A stretch of DNA of 64,000 nucleotides from Massilia sp. BSC265 (GTDB lineage: Bacteria; Pseudomonadota; Gammaproteobacteria; Burkholderiales; Burkholderiaceae_D). Location of the stretch: assembly GCF_000740675.1 (NCBI RefSeq), contig NZ_JPXI01000030.1, positions 124,001-188,000 on the forward strand, given 5' to 3'. The first letter of the stretch is position 1. Every line of letters starts with the position of its first letter. Of this stretch, positions 35,652 through 44,334 are shown piece after piece. The notes beneath the pieces were generated by a model that was not told where the DNA came from, did not search any database, and was given only the letters and a program-made list of their open reading frames with translations. A program made the translations under genes and the position numbers.

Positions 35652-36029
35652 TTATCGTAAACGGCAGGCGCTGCACAAGCCGTACAGCGTCAGCTCGTGC
35701 GTCTCGAGCAGGAAACCATCCGGCGTCAGCTTCTGCATATCCCCCGGACAGGCATGCACCTCATACACCTTGTCGCAGGAGCGGCAGTGGAAATGATGGT
35801 GGTGGCCATGCCCCGCGAGCTCGTAGCGGTCGCCGCCGCCCGGCAGCGACACGGTCGTGATCTCGCCCGCTTCCAGCATCGACTTGATGTTGCGGTACAC
35901 CGTCGCCATGCCGATGCCCGGCACCACGGTCTGGGCGTGCTCGAGGATTTCCTGCGGCGCGAGCGGGCGCCCGGCGTCTTCCATGCATTGGTGGATCGCC
36001 TTGCGCTGGCGTGTATTGCGCTGTTCCAT
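35652..36029 (-). CDS. Fur-family repressor, probably Zur
   Basis: 125 residues. Winged-helix DNA-binding domain (about 1-75; PLAPQEILEHAQ, IGMATVYRNIKSMLEAGEI) and dimer/metal domain with GHGHHHHFHCRSCDKVYEVHACPG and the C-terminal LYGLCSACR, giving two Cys-x2-Cys pairs for a structural zinc. The sequence alone cannot separate Zur from Fur or PerR; the neighbouring ZIP, ZnuD-like and MerC-like genes favour Zur. It is the last gene of a five-gene minus-strand run and lies 6 bases after the coiled-coil gene. Confidence 0.88.
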   Translation of the reverse strand: MEQRNTRQRKAIHQCMEDAGRPLAPQEILEHAQTVVPGIGMATVYRNIKSMLEAGEITTVSLPGGGDRYELAGHGHHHHFHCRSCDKVYEVHACPGDMQKLTPDGFLLETHELTLYGLCSACRLR

Positions 36030-36035
36030 GGCCGC

Positions 36036-36620
36036 TTACTTCTTCGCGCGCAGCGATTCGAGCTCGGCGCGCAGGTTGCTGCGCTCGGCGTAGGATTTGT
36101 CCAGTTGCGCACGCAGGGTCTTCACTTCTTGTTCGAAGGTGTCGCGCGCGGTGGTGGCGCCCACCAGCTCCATTTCCGCGGCCAGGCGCGCGTCCGATTC
36201 GGCCGCCTGTGCCGCGACATTGCGCTCGAGCTGGGCGCGCAGGTCGGCCAGCTGGCGGTCCTTGCCCTCGATCGCCAGCTGGTCCTTCGCCTTGCTCACC
36301 AGCGCCTCGGTGGCGACCTGGCGCGCGTCGCGCAGTTCCGCCGTCAGGCGTTCGATCTCGGCCTGGTGTTCGCTGGATGCGGCCAGCGCCTGGTCGCGCG
36401 CGGCCTGCAGCTCGGCGCTGGTCTCGCGCAGGGCGGCCGCATCGGCCTCGACCTCGGCCAGTGCTGCGCGCACCGGCGCGGCGGTCTGCTCGGCTACCTG
36501 CTGCACCCAGCCGCTCAGGGCGGCGGCAACCGCTTCGGGAATCTCCAGCGCCGGGGCGCCTGCCTTGTTGTTGTCTACATCCGACATTGCTGCGTTATCT
36601 TTCGTTGCTGCTCGTTTCAT
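36036..36620 (-). CDS. Coiled-coil protein, KfrA-like N-terminus
   Basis: 194 residues; ATG 36587 (MSDVDNN) is an alternative start. After a short Ala-rich segment, residues about 45-190 are Ala/Glu/Leu/Arg-rich heptads (ELRDARQVATEAL, LADLRAQLERNVA, LRAQLDKSYAERSNLRAEL), a long parallel coiled coil. Similar Ala/Glu-rich proteins are annotated as KfrA-like or as cell-division/segregation scaffolds. I can see no other domain. It lies between sseA and the Zur-like gene. Confidence 0.7.
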   Translation of the reverse strand: MKRAATKDNAAMSDVDNNKAGAPALEIPEAVAAALSGWVQQVAEQTAAPVRAALAEVEADAAALRETSAELQAARDQALAASSEHQAEIERLTAELRDARQVATEALVSKAKDQLAIEGKDRQLADLRAQLERNVAAQAAESDARLAAEMELVGATTARDTFEQEVKTLRAQLDKSYAERSNLRAELESLRAKK

Positions 36621-36635
36621 GTGAAGGCCCCCGCT

Positions 36636-37502
36636 TCAAGCGTCGCCGGTTGCTACCGGGCGGCCAGTTTCGTTCTTGCCGTCGCCCACCCATTCGCTCC
36701 ACGACCCCGGATACAGCGCCGCACCAGGCATGCCGGCGACTTCCAGCGCCAGCAGGTTGTGGCAGGCGGTGACGCCGGAGCCGCACTGCATGATGGCGCG
36801 CTTCGGGTCGTCGACCAGCGGCGCGAATTCGCTGCGCAACGTGTCCGCATCCTTGAAGCGGCCATCAGGCTGCAGGTTATCCTTGAAGAAGCGGTTGCGG
36901 GCGCCCGGGATATGGCCGCCGACCGGGTCGATGGTTTCGTTCTCGCCACGGAAACGGTCGCTTGCTCTCGCGTCGATCACGATGCGTTCACCCTTTTCGA
37001 CGTTTTCCATCACTTCGGCCACCGTCACGGTCGGCACGAAGGGCGCGCGGACGCTAATGCTGCCGCGCGGTTTCGACACGGCCTCGGTGCTCAAGGGCTT
37101 GCCGAGCGACTGCCAGGCTGCCATGCCGCCGTCCAGCGCCGCGACCGCCTCGTGGCCGAGCCAGCGCATCAGCCACCACAGGCGTGCGGCGAACATGCCA
37201 CCGTGGGCGTCGTAGGCCACGACCTGCGAATCGTCATTGACGCCCCAGGTGCGCAGGGTGTCGATCAGCGCCTCTTTTTCCGGCAGCGGATGGCGGCCGC
37301 GGAAGACGCCGTCCGGGCCGCGCTTGGCGCCCGACAGCTCGGTTTCGATGTCGCCGAAGACCGCGCCCGGCAGGTGGCCGATGGCATAGCCCTCGCGGCC
37401 GGCCGCCAGGTTCATCAGATCGTGGCGGCAGTCCACCACGATCCAGGACGGGTCATCGATATGTGCTGCCAAGTCGTGTGCGGAGATCAGGGTGTTGTAC
37501 AT
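36636..37502 (-). CDS. sseA: 3-mercaptopyruvate / thiosulfate sulfurtransferase
   Basis: 288 residues, two rhodanese domains (about 1-140 and 150-280). The active-site Cys 240 lies in CGSGVTACHN; the CGSGVT loop is that of mercaptopyruvate sulfurtransferase (SseA) rather than the CRKG loop of thiosulfate enzymes. The N-terminal domain lacks an active Cys, as usual. It is 8 bases after the EamA gene and 15 before the coiled-coil gene. Confidence 0.9.
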   Translation of the reverse strand: MYNTLISAHDLAAHIDDPSWIVVDCRHDLMNLAAGREGYAIGHLPGAVFGDIETELSGAKRGPDGVFRGRHPLPEKEALIDTLRTWGVNDDSQVVAYDAHGGMFAARLWWLMRWLGHEAVAALDGGMAAWQSLGKPLSTEAVSKPRGSISVRAPFVPTVTVAEVMENVEKGERIVIDARASDRFRGENETIDPVGGHIPGARNRFFKDNLQPDGRFKDADTLRSEFAPLVDDPKRAIMQCGSGVTACHNLLALEVAGMPGAALYPGSWSEWVGDGKNETGRPVATGDA

Positions 37503-37510
37503 GTCGCTCC

Positions 37511-38437
37511 TCAAGTTTCGCTGGCGATGGGATCGGTATCCTTGACCACGGCGCCCTTGGCCGTGCTGCGTGTATTGTAGAACGTCGCGGCGATGCCGGA
37601 TGCCAGGATCACGCCGATGCCCAGCCAGACATGCCAGTCGAAGGTATCGCTCCACAGGACCAGGCCCCACAGGCTGGAAAACACGATGCCCGTGTACTGC
37701 AGGTTGGCCACCACCAGCACCTTGCCGACGCGGTAGGCGCGCGTCATCGCGATCTGGGCCAGCAGGCCGAAGATGCCGACGCCCAGCAGCAGGGCGCCGC
37801 TGTACAGGGTGTGGCTCTGGAACACGGCGCCCGGGCCGGCCCCGCTGTCGCCCGCGAGCGTGCCGAACAGGCCGGCCACGGTCGTACTCAGCGAGAAGTA
37901 GAACACCACACGGTATTCCGGCTCGCCCATCTGGCCGAGCTTGCGCACCTGCATGTAGGCGGCGGCCGAGATCAGCGACGAGGCCACACCGGCCAGGCCG
38001 CCCAGCCACTGCTTGGTCTCGATCGCCGGCTGCAGCACCAGGGTCACGCCGAAGAAGCTCATGGCGATCGCCATGACCAGCGGCCACTCGGGCAGCTTGG
38101 TGCCGTGCCACCAGCCGTGGGCGAACATCCAGGCCGCGATCCAGATCGGCGCCATGTAGTTGAGCGTGACCGCGGTGGCCAGCGGCAGGCGCGAAATGGC
38201 GAAGAACCACAGCCACAGCGAGACGACGCCGACGACGCTGCGCCAGACGTGGGCCGCCACAAAAGGGGTCTTGAAGGTGCCGCCCTGGTGGCGCACCGCC
38301 ACCAGCAGGACCAGCGTGCCGATGAGGCCGCGGTACATCAGCAGTTCGGAGGTGGAATAGAACTCGGACGCCAGCTTCACGCCCGCACCCATGGCGGCGA
38401 ACGCAAAGCTGGCAAACAGCATCCAGAGTGAAGCCAT
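37511..38437 (-). CDS. EamA/DMT-superfamily permease
   Basis: 308 residues from ATG 38437; the frame extends further upstream inside the Rieske gene but without a start. Ten helices in two EamA repeats (about 5-135 and 150-285; for example LMYRGLIGTLVLLVAV, NYMAPIWIAAWMFA, LGVGIFGLLAQIAMTRAYRVG). These proteins export amino acids, nucleosides or metabolites. Substrate unknown. It follows the Rieske gene by 14 bases. Confidence 0.88.
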   Translation of the reverse strand: MASLWMLFASFAFAAMGAGVKLASEFYSTSELLMYRGLIGTLVLLVAVRHQGGTFKTPFVAAHVWRSVVGVVSLWLWFFAISRLPLATAVTLNYMAPIWIAAWMFAHGWWHGTKLPEWPLVMAIAMSFFGVTLVLQPAIETKQWLGGLAGVASSLISAAAYMQVRKLGQMGEPEYRVVFYFSLSTTVAGLFGTLAGDSGAGPGAVFQSHTLYSGALLLGVGIFGLLAQIAMTRAYRVGKVLVVANLQYTGIVFSSLWGLVLWSDTFDWHVWLGIGVILASGIAATFYNTRSTAKGAVVKDTDPIASET

Positions 38438-38451
38438 CGGGTTCCTGGTAA

Positions 38452-39552
38452 TTACAGCTCGAGCTTGCTTCGGTACCACTCGTGGAAGTGCTGCATCCCG
38501 TCTTCCATCGGCGACTGGTAGGGGCCGACTTCGTTGACGCCGCGCTCCATCAGGATCTTGCGGCCGGCATCCATGCGCAGGCCGATCTCGTCGTCCTCGA
38601 CCGCGGTCTCCATGTAGGCGGCCCGCTCGGCTTCCACGAATTCGCGCTCGAACAGCACGAACTCCTCGGGGTAGTAGAACTCGACCACGTTGCGGGTCTT
38701 CTGCGGCCCGACCGGCCACAGGGTCGACACCACCAGCACGTTCGGGTACCACTCGACCATGATGTTCGGGTACAGGGTCAGCCAGATGGCGCCGTACTTC
38801 GGCGGCTGGCCGTTGTTGAACTTCAGGACCTGTTCCTGCCACTTCTTGTAGGCCGGCGACCCCGCCTTCTGCAGCGCGCGGTTCACGCCCACGGTCTGGA
38901 CGCTGTAGTCGCGGCCGAATTCCCACTTCAGGTCGTCGCACGAGACGAAATTGCCCAGGCCCGGGTGGAAAGGCTCGACGTGGTAATCCTCCAGGTAGAC
39001 CTCGATGAAGGTCTTCCAGTTGTAGTCGCAACCGTGGATCTCGACGTGGTCGAACATGTAGCCCGAGAAGTCCAGGTCCTTGGTCACCGACAGGTTCTTC
39101 AGCTTCTCCATGACGTCGTAGCCGTTCTGTTCGAACAGCAGGCCGTTCCAGTTCTGGAGCGGCGTCTTCGACAGGTTCAGGCACGGCGTCTCCGGAAAGT
39201 GCGGAGCGCCGATCAGCTGGCCCTTCAGGTCATAGGTCCAACGGTGCAGCGGGCACACGATGGTATTGGCATTGCCGCGGCCATTGAACATCAGCGCCTG
39301 GCGGTGACGGCAGACGTTGGACAGCACTTCGATGCCGCCCGCGTTGCGGACCAGCATGCGGCCTTCGTTTTCGGATGCAAGTGTCGCGAAATCGCCTACC
39401 TCAGGCACCATCAATTCGTGGCCGACGTAACGTGGGCCCTTGTGAAACAGCTGCTGCAGTTCGCGCTGCATCAGCGCATTGTCAAAGTAGACATCTACCG
39501 GAAGCTGCGCGCACGAGCGCGCCAGCTTGGCGTGGGTAGCCAGATCGGACAT
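38452..39552 (-). CDS. Rieske-type aromatic ring-hydroxylating oxygenase, alpha subunit
   Basis: 366 residues. Rieske 2Fe-2S domain with Cys 81/His 83 (CRHRQ) and Cys 100/His 103 (CPLHRW). Catalytic domain (about 155-350) with the mononuclear iron motif EDYHVEPFHPGL: His 191 and His 196, the third ligand being a later Asp. No beta subunit, ferredoxin or reductase gene is adjacent, so it may be a stand-alone alpha subunit like those of choline, stachydrine or carnitine oxygenases. Substrate not deducible. Confidence 0.88.
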   Translation of the reverse strand: MSDLATHAKLARSCAQLPVDVYFDNALMQRELQQLFHKGPRYVGHELMVPEVGDFATLASENEGRMLVRNAGGIEVLSNVCRHRQALMFNGRGNANTIVCPLHRWTYDLKGQLIGAPHFPETPCLNLSKTPLQNWNGLLFEQNGYDVMEKLKNLSVTKDLDFSGYMFDHVEIHGCDYNWKTFIEVYLEDYHVEPFHPGLGNFVSCDDLKWEFGRDYSVQTVGVNRALQKAGSPAYKKWQEQVLKFNNGQPPKYGAIWLTLYPNIMVEWYPNVLVVSTLWPVGPQKTRNVVEFYYPEEFVLFEREFVEAERAAYMETAVEDDEIGLRMDAGRKILMERGVNEVGPYQSPMEDGMQHFHEWYRSKLEL

Positions 39553-39888
39553 CCCAACCCCCCTTTAATCAAGTACTACCAAAGAAGAGAAAGAATCCAA
39601 AGACCAAAATCTTAGGAAAAGGAATACGGTATTTCGGACAGAACCGAAGATTATACCGTGGAAACAGACTCAGGGGTCAGGGGCCGTCACGGGCAAGCGG
39701 CGAAACCGCGCAAATAAGTTGTTGAAAACTCACGGGTTTCAGGAGGATAGACGCCATTGCGTTAAAATGTTTCATAAAAGCAAGTTGCGAGCGGTGCAAT
39801 GTGCGCCCCCTTGAGGGGAAGGATTGATCTAAAATACGCGATTGGACTGACCCATGGCGCACTCTTGCGCCTTTCCCCAAGCAAAGTT
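39553..39888. promoter_or_regulatory. Divergent gap between the Rieske gene and xseB
   Basis: 336 bases, locally AT-rich (39580-39660) with no supported gene. TAAAAT at 39830-39835 could be a -10 box for the xseB-ispA-dxs operon, but no good -35 stands at the right distance. I found no repeat or palindrome of note. Confidence 0.35.
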
Positions 39889-40128
39889 ATGTCAAATAAT
39901 ACGAATGCGCCAGAATCCTTCGAAGGCGCGATGGCCGAGCTGGCCCAGCTCGTGTCGCAGATGGAATCCGGCCAGCTTCCGCTCGAAGCCTCGGTGGCCG
40001 CCTATGCGCGCGGCTCCGAGCTGGTGAAGTATTGCGCGGCCCAGCTGGAAAAGGTCGAGTCCCAGGTCAAGGTGCTCGAAGGCGACATGCTGAAACCCTT
40101 CTCCGCCGAAGGCGAGGGCGAGCAATGA
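39889..40128 (+). CDS. xseB: Exodeoxyribonuclease VII small subunit
   Basis: 79 residues, the usual size. It pairs with XseA (not here) in an ATP-independent single-strand exonuclease. The family signature FEGAMAELAQLVSQMESGQLPLEASVAAYARGSELVKYC is evident in pieces, with a helical hairpin body. ATG 39889 follows a weak AAG site. The stop overlaps the ispA ATG (ATGA), a common arrangement. Confidence 0.95.
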   Translation: MSNNTNAPESFEGAMAELAQLVSQMESGQLPLEASVAAYARGSELVKYCAAQLEKVESQVKVLEGDMLKPFSAEGEGEQ

Positions 40129-41015
40129 CGCAGTCATTCCAGGACTGGATGCAGCAGGTACAGCAGGACGTCGAGCGCGCGCTCGGCACCTTCCTGCCTG
40201 CCGGCACGACCGTCCCGCACAAGCTGCACGAGGCGATGCGCTACACCGCGCTGGGCGGCGGCAAGCGGGTGCGCCCGCTGCTGGCCTACGCGAGCGGCGA
40301 CCTGTTCGGCGGCGACGCTGGAGTGCTGGCGCGCGTGGCCAGTGCCGTCGAGATGATCCACGTGTACTCGCTGGTGCACGACGACATGCCCTGCATGGAC
40401 GACGACGACCTGCGCCGCGGCAAGCCGACCGTGCACGTCGCCTATGACGAAGCGACCGCGCTGCTGGTCGGCGACGCGCTGCAGGCCCAGGCCTTCGAGA
40501 CCCTGGCGGGGATCGCGTCCCTGCCGCCCGCGCGCCTGGTGTCGATGCTGCGCCTGCTGGCCGAAGCGGCAGGATCGAGCGGCATGTGCGGCGGCCAGGC
40601 GATCGACCTTGACAGCGTCGGCCTGGCGCTCACGCGCGAGGAACTGGAGCGCATGCACCAGCTCAAAACCGGGGCCATGCTGCGCGTCTCGGTGATCCTG
40701 GGCGCGCTTGCCGGCCGCGACCTGTCGCCGGTCGAGCTGGAAGCCCTGGGCGCCTATTCGAAGGCGATCGGCCTGGCTTTCCAGGTGGTGGACGACGTGC
40801 TCGATGCGACGGCCGATTCGGCCACGCTGGGCAAGACCGCGGGCAAGGACGCCGCCGACAACAAGCCGACCTACGTGTCGATCCTCGGGCTGGACCAATC
40901 GAAGGAACTGGCCGAGCAATTGCGGCGTGAAGCGCACGAAGCGCTGGCGCCATTCGGAGAACAAGCACTGCGGCTGCGCGAACTCGCGGACCTCATCGTG
41001 CAGCGGAAGGCATAA
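40125..41015 (+). CDS. ispA: Farnesyl diphosphate synthase
   Basis: 296 residues. Chain-elongating prenyltransferase making farnesyl diphosphate from IPP and DMAPP. The first Asp-rich motif DDMPCMDDDDLRRG and the second DDVLDAT are intact, and GGKRVRPLL binds IPP. The two residues before the first DDxxD are Val-His, near the chain-length-determining site. It overlaps xseB and ends directly before dxs, giving an isoprenoid operon. Confidence 0.95.
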   Translation: MTQSFQDWMQQVQQDVERALGTFLPAGTTVPHKLHEAMRYTALGGGKRVRPLLAYASGDLFGGDAGVLARVASAVEMIHVYSLVHDDMPCMDDDDLRRGKPTVHVAYDEATALLVGDALQAQAFETLAGIASLPPARLVSMLRLLAEAAGSSGMCGGQAIDLDSVGLALTREELERMHQLKTGAMLRVSVILGALAGRDLSPVELEALGAYSKAIGLAFQVVDDVLDATADSATLGKTAGKDAADNKPTYVSILGLDQSKELAEQLRREAHEALAPFGEQALRLRELADLIVQRKA

Positions 41016-42887
41016 ATGAACCTGCTAGAGACCATCAACGACCCCGCGGACCTGCGCAAGCTGCCGCGCACGCAACTGACCCCGCTCGCGACCGAGTTGC
41101 GCCAGTTCCTGCTCGATTCGGTGTCCAAGACCGGCGGACACCTGTCGTCGAACCTGGGCACGGTGGAGCTGACCATCGCGCTGCACTATGTCTACAACAC
41201 CCCGCACGACCGCATCGTGTGGGACGTGGGCCACCAGACCTATTCGCACAAGATCCTCACCGGCCGCCGCGGGCGCATGCCGACGCTGCGCCAGCTGAAC
41301 GGCCTGTCGGGCTTCCCGAAGCGCGACGAGAGCATCTACGACACCTTCGGCACCGCGCACTCGTCGACCTCGATCTCGGCGGCCCTGGGCATGGCCAAGG
41401 CGGCCAAGCTGAAAGGCGAAGACCGCCACGCCATCGCCGTGATCGGCGACGGCTCGATGACCGCCGGCATGGCCTTCGAGGCCCTGAACAACGCGGGCGT
41501 CGAGGAGGACTGCAACCTGCTGGTCGTCCTGAACGACAACGACATGTCGATCTCGCCCCCGGTGGGCGCGCTGAATCGCTACCTGGCGCGCCTGATGAGC
41601 GGCCAGTTCTACGCCGCCGCCAAGAATGTCGGAAAAAGCGTGCTGCCGGGTCCGGTGCTGGATCTCGCGCGCAAGCTCGAAGAACACGCCAAGGGCATGG
41701 TGGTCCCGGCCACGATGTTCGAGGAATTCGGCTTCAACTACATCGGCCCGATCGACGGCCACGACCTGGATTCGCTGATCCCGACCCTGGAGAACATCAA
41801 GAAGCTCAAGGGCCCGCAGTTCCTGCACGTGGTCACCAAGAAGGGCCAGGGTTACAAGCTGGCCGAGGCCGAGCCGATCCTGTACCACGGCACCGGCAAG
41901 TTCAACCCGCTCGAAGGCATCAAGGCGGCTACGGCACCGGCCAAGATCACCTACACCGAAGTGTTCGGCAACTGGCTGTGCGACATGGCGGCCGCGGACA
42001 AGCGCCTGGTCGGCATCACGCCGGCGATGCGCGAAGGCTCGGGCATGGTGCGCTTCCACCAGCAGTACCCGGAGCGCTACTTCGACGTCGGCATCGCCGA
42101 GCAGCACTCGGTGACGTTTGCGGGCGGCATCGCCACCGAAGGCCTGAAGCCGGTCGTGGCGATCTACTCTACTTTCCTCCAGCGCGCCTACGACCAGCTG
42201 ATCCACGACGTGGCCCTGCAGAACCTGGACGTGACCTTCGCGCTCGACCGCGCAGGCCTGGTGGGCGCCGACGGCGCCACCCACGCCGGCAACTACGACC
42301 TGGCCTACCTGCGCTGCATCCCGAACATGGTCGTCATGGCTGCATCGGACGAGAACGAGTGCCGCCAGATGCTGACCACGGCATACCACTATCCCGGCCC
42401 GGCCGCGGTGCGCTATCCGCGCGGCGCGGGCGTCGGAGCAAGCATCCAGGAAGCCTTGAGCTCGATCGAGATCGGCAAGGGGGTGGTAGCCCGCGAAGGC
42501 AAGGGCATCGCGATCCTGGCCTTCGGCTCGATGGTGGCGCCGAGCATCGCGGCCGGCGAAGAGCTGAACGCCACGGTGGCCAACATGCGCTTCGTGAAGC
42601 CGCTCGACGTGGAACTGGTCAAGCGCCTGGCGAAGGAGCATGACTACCTGGTGACGGTGGAAGAGGGCTGCGTGATGGGCGGCGCAGGTAGCGCGGTGAT
42701 GGAAGCGCTGGCGGCGGAAGGGATTGCCAAGCCGGTGCTGAACCTGGGTCTGCCGGACAAGTTCATCGACCAGGGGGATCCGGCGGCGCTGCTGGCTTCC
42801 GTTGGGCTGGACGCCAAGGGCATTGCGGCGTCGATTCGCCAGCGTTTTGCAGTCGGTGAACCGCGCCTGGTCGTCAACAACACCTGA
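41016..42887 (+). CDS. dxs: 1-Deoxy-D-xylulose-5-phosphate synthase
   Basis: 623 residues, the usual size. Thiamine-diphosphate enzyme joining pyruvate and glyceraldehyde 3-phosphate; its product feeds isoprenoids, thiamine (thiG in this window) and pyridoxal phosphate. The ThDP motif [18 protein letters not shown] (about 145-162) and the C-terminal catalytic part ([15 protein letters not shown] with the catalytic Glu, [15 protein letters not shown]) are complete. ATG follows the ispA stop immediately (TAAATG). R4 follows the stop. Confidence 0.97.
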   Translation: MNLLETINDPADLRKLPRTQLTPLATELRQFLLDSVSKTGGHLSSNLGTVELTIALHYVYNTPHDRIVWDVGHQTYSHKILTGRRGRMPTLRQLNGLSGFPKRDESIYDTFGTAHSSTSISAALGMAKAAKLKGEDRHAIAVIGDGSMTAGMAFEALNNAGVEEDCNLLVVLNDNDMSISPPVGALNRYLARLMSGQFYAAAKNVGKSVLPGPVLDLARKLEEHAKGMVVPATMFEEFGFNYIGPIDGHDLDSLIPTLENIKKLKGPQFLHVVTKKGQGYKLAEAEPILYHGTGKFNPLEGIKAATAPAKITYTEVFGNWLCDMAAADKRLVGITPAMREGSGMVRFHQQYPERYFDVGIAEQHSVTFAGGIATEGLKPVVAIYSTFLQRAYDQLIHDVALQNLDVTFALDRAGLVGADGATHAGNYDLAYLRCIPNMVVMAASDENECRQMLTTAYHYPGPAAVRYPRGAGVGASIQEALSSIEIGKGVVAREGKGIAILAFGSMVAPSIAAGEELNATVANMRFVKPLDVELVKRLAKEHDYLVTVEEGCVMGGAGSAVMEALAAEGIAKPVLNLGLPDKFIDQGDPAALLASVGLDAKGIAASIRQRFAVGEPRLVVNNT

Positions 42888-42890
42888 ACT

Positions 42891-43002
42891 GTAGCGTGGG
42901 CGGGTTTCCCGCCCACGCGGTGATCGTTATCGGCGCCGTCATCGTGCCGGATGATCTTGCGGCAAACTATCACCGCGTGGGCGGCATGGCCGCCCACCCT
43001 AC
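42891..43002. repeat. Dispersed palindromic repeat, copy R4
   Basis: About 112 bp, short subtype. Left arm GTAGCGTGGGCGGG / CCCGCCCACGCGGTGAT; right arm CCGCGTGGGCGG / CCGCCCACCCTAC. The centre GGATGATCTTGCGGCA appears inverted in R5, so whole elements are inserted in either orientation. It lies between the converging dxs and 2OG-oxygenase genes and provides the latter's TAG stop. Confidence 0.9.
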
Positions 43003-43697
43003 GAACCCCCGAACAGTGCCTCCGCCCTCTGGAACAAAATCCACGAGGTCGCGATGTACTTGTCCCCGCTCCTGGAAACATGCCCCTTGTGGGTATGCGT
43101 AAACCCCGCCGGCGCAATGATCAGGCGTCCCGTGCGGGCCTCGACCTTGCGCCCCTGGTACAGGAACTCCGTCTCCCCGCCGTCTTCCACGTCGTTGAGG
43201 TAGAACTGCCACAGCAGCACCCGGTGCAGGGTCTCGCAGCTGGCGTTCTGCGGGTAGATCTCGGAATGCCAATGATGGTAGCCGCCGGTGCCCTGCAGGT
43301 ACTTCTGCAGGTTGATGCTCCCGACCCGGTACATCGACTGCATCAGCGCCACGACGTTCGGCGTGCCGCATTCGTCGAAGTTGCCAAGGGACAGCGTCAC
43401 CGGCTCGCCGGTCTGCGGATGCGCCACCTGCGGCGACAGCGCGCCGATCAGGAGCATGCGGTACCGGTCCATGTACTGCGCCAGGTGGCGCGCCATGGTC
43501 TGCGTGAGCAGGGCGCCGACGTCGTCCCATTCCGGGTGCCCGTTGATGGTCAGGTCGTAGCTGTCTTTCTTGCTGACGTCGACCCCGTTGCCGGTGCGGC
43601 CGCGCGCCACCTTGCCGCTGGCGTCGAAACGCGCGCGGATCGCCTCGCACTGCTCGGCAGTGAGGGCCTGGTCGTAGATGCCGATGAAGTCTTCCAT
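42999..43697 (-). CDS. 2-Oxoglutarate/Fe(II)-dependent prolyl-4-hydroxylase-like oxygenase
   Basis: 232 residues. Double-stranded beta-helix domain: the iron ligands appear as His 144 and Glu 146 (HHWHSEIYP) and a later His (about 201-203, THTHKGH), with YLNDVEDGGETEF and the KY pair that binds 2-oxoglutarate (GDKYIATSW). Glu in place of the usual Asp at the second ligand is less common and could change activity. The stop codon is the first TAG of repeat R4. It is 4 bases after the adenosyltransferase gene. Confidence 0.86.
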   Translation of the reverse strand: MEDFIGIYDQALTAEQCEAIRARFDASGKVARGRTGNGVDVSKKDSYDLTINGHPEWDDVGALLTQTMARHLAQYMDRYRMLLIGALSPQVAHPQTGEPVTLSLGNFDECGTPNVVALMQSMYRVGSINLQKYLQGTGGYHHWHSEIYPQNASCETLHRVLLWQFYLNDVEDGGETEFLYQGRKVEARTGRLIIAPAGFTHTHKGHVSRSGDKYIATSWILFQRAEALFGGS

Positions 43698-43701
43698 CGG
43701 T

Positions 43702-44256
43702 TTATCCGCGCTTGCGCTCGTGCTGCCACAGCACGTCGCTGCCGCCGGCGAAGCGGTTCAGCACGCGCGCCAGCACGAACATCAGGTCCGACAGGCGGTT
43801 CACGTACTGGCGCGGGTGCGGGCGGATCTCCTCGGCATGCGACAGCGCCACGATGCTGCGCTCGGCGCGGCGGCACACGGTGCGGCATACGTGGGCGAGC
43901 GAGGCGGCGCGCGAGCCGGCCGGCAGGATGAATTCCTTCAGGATCGGCAGGTCGGCGTTGTACTTCTCGAGCAGGCCGTCCAGGCGAGCAACGTGCTCGT
44001 CCTTGATCATCTCGTAGCCCGGGATGCACAGCTCGCCACCCAGGTCGAACAGGTCGTGCTGGATCGAGATGAGTTCCTCTCGCAGTTCGGCCGGCATCTC
44101 TTCGCACAGCAGCAGGCCGACGAAGGAGTTGAGCTCGTCGACTTCGCCGAGGGCGTGGATGCGTGCACTGTCCTTGCCGGTGCGGCTGCCGTCGCCGAGG
44201 CCGGTCGTGCCGTCGTCGCCCGTGCGGGTGGCGATTTTCGAAAGTCGGTTGCCCAT
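43702..44256 (-). CDS. Cob(I)alamin adenosyltransferase, PduO/MMAB type
   Basis: 184 residues. Transfers adenosine from ATP to cob(I)alamin to make coenzyme B12. The ATP-binding N-terminus RTGDDGTTGLGDGSR, the GEVDELNSFVG segment and the C-terminal CRRAERSIVAL and NRLSDLMFVLAR motifs are those of the PduO/MMAB family. No B12-dependent enzyme is adjacent. It is divergent from glcD, with a 78-base gap. Confidence 0.92.
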   Translation of the reverse strand: MGNRLSKIATRTGDDGTTGLGDGSRTGKDSARIHALGEVDELNSFVGLLLCEEMPAELREELISIQHDLFDLGGELCIPGYEMIKDEHVARLDGLLEKYNADLPILKEFILPAGSRAASLAHVCRTVCRRAERSIVALSHAEEIRPHPRQYVNRLSDLMFVLARVLNRFAGGSDVLWQHERKRG

Positions 44257-44301
44257 GATGTAGCCTTATGAAATATTGTAAAAAAACGATAGGGCGAGCA
44301 T

Positions 44302-44331
44302 ACGACAAAACGCGTCAATTGTGCCTACAAT
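44302..44331 (+). promoter_or_regulatory. Probable glcD promoter close to the start codon
   Basis: ACGACA (44302-44307), 18 bp, TACAAT (44326-44331). The expected transcript start, 6-7 bases downstream, falls at about 44338, on the second of two ATG codons. No Shine-Dalgarno is present, so the transcript could be leaderless. Confidence 0.5.
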
Positions 44332-44334
44332 GTC

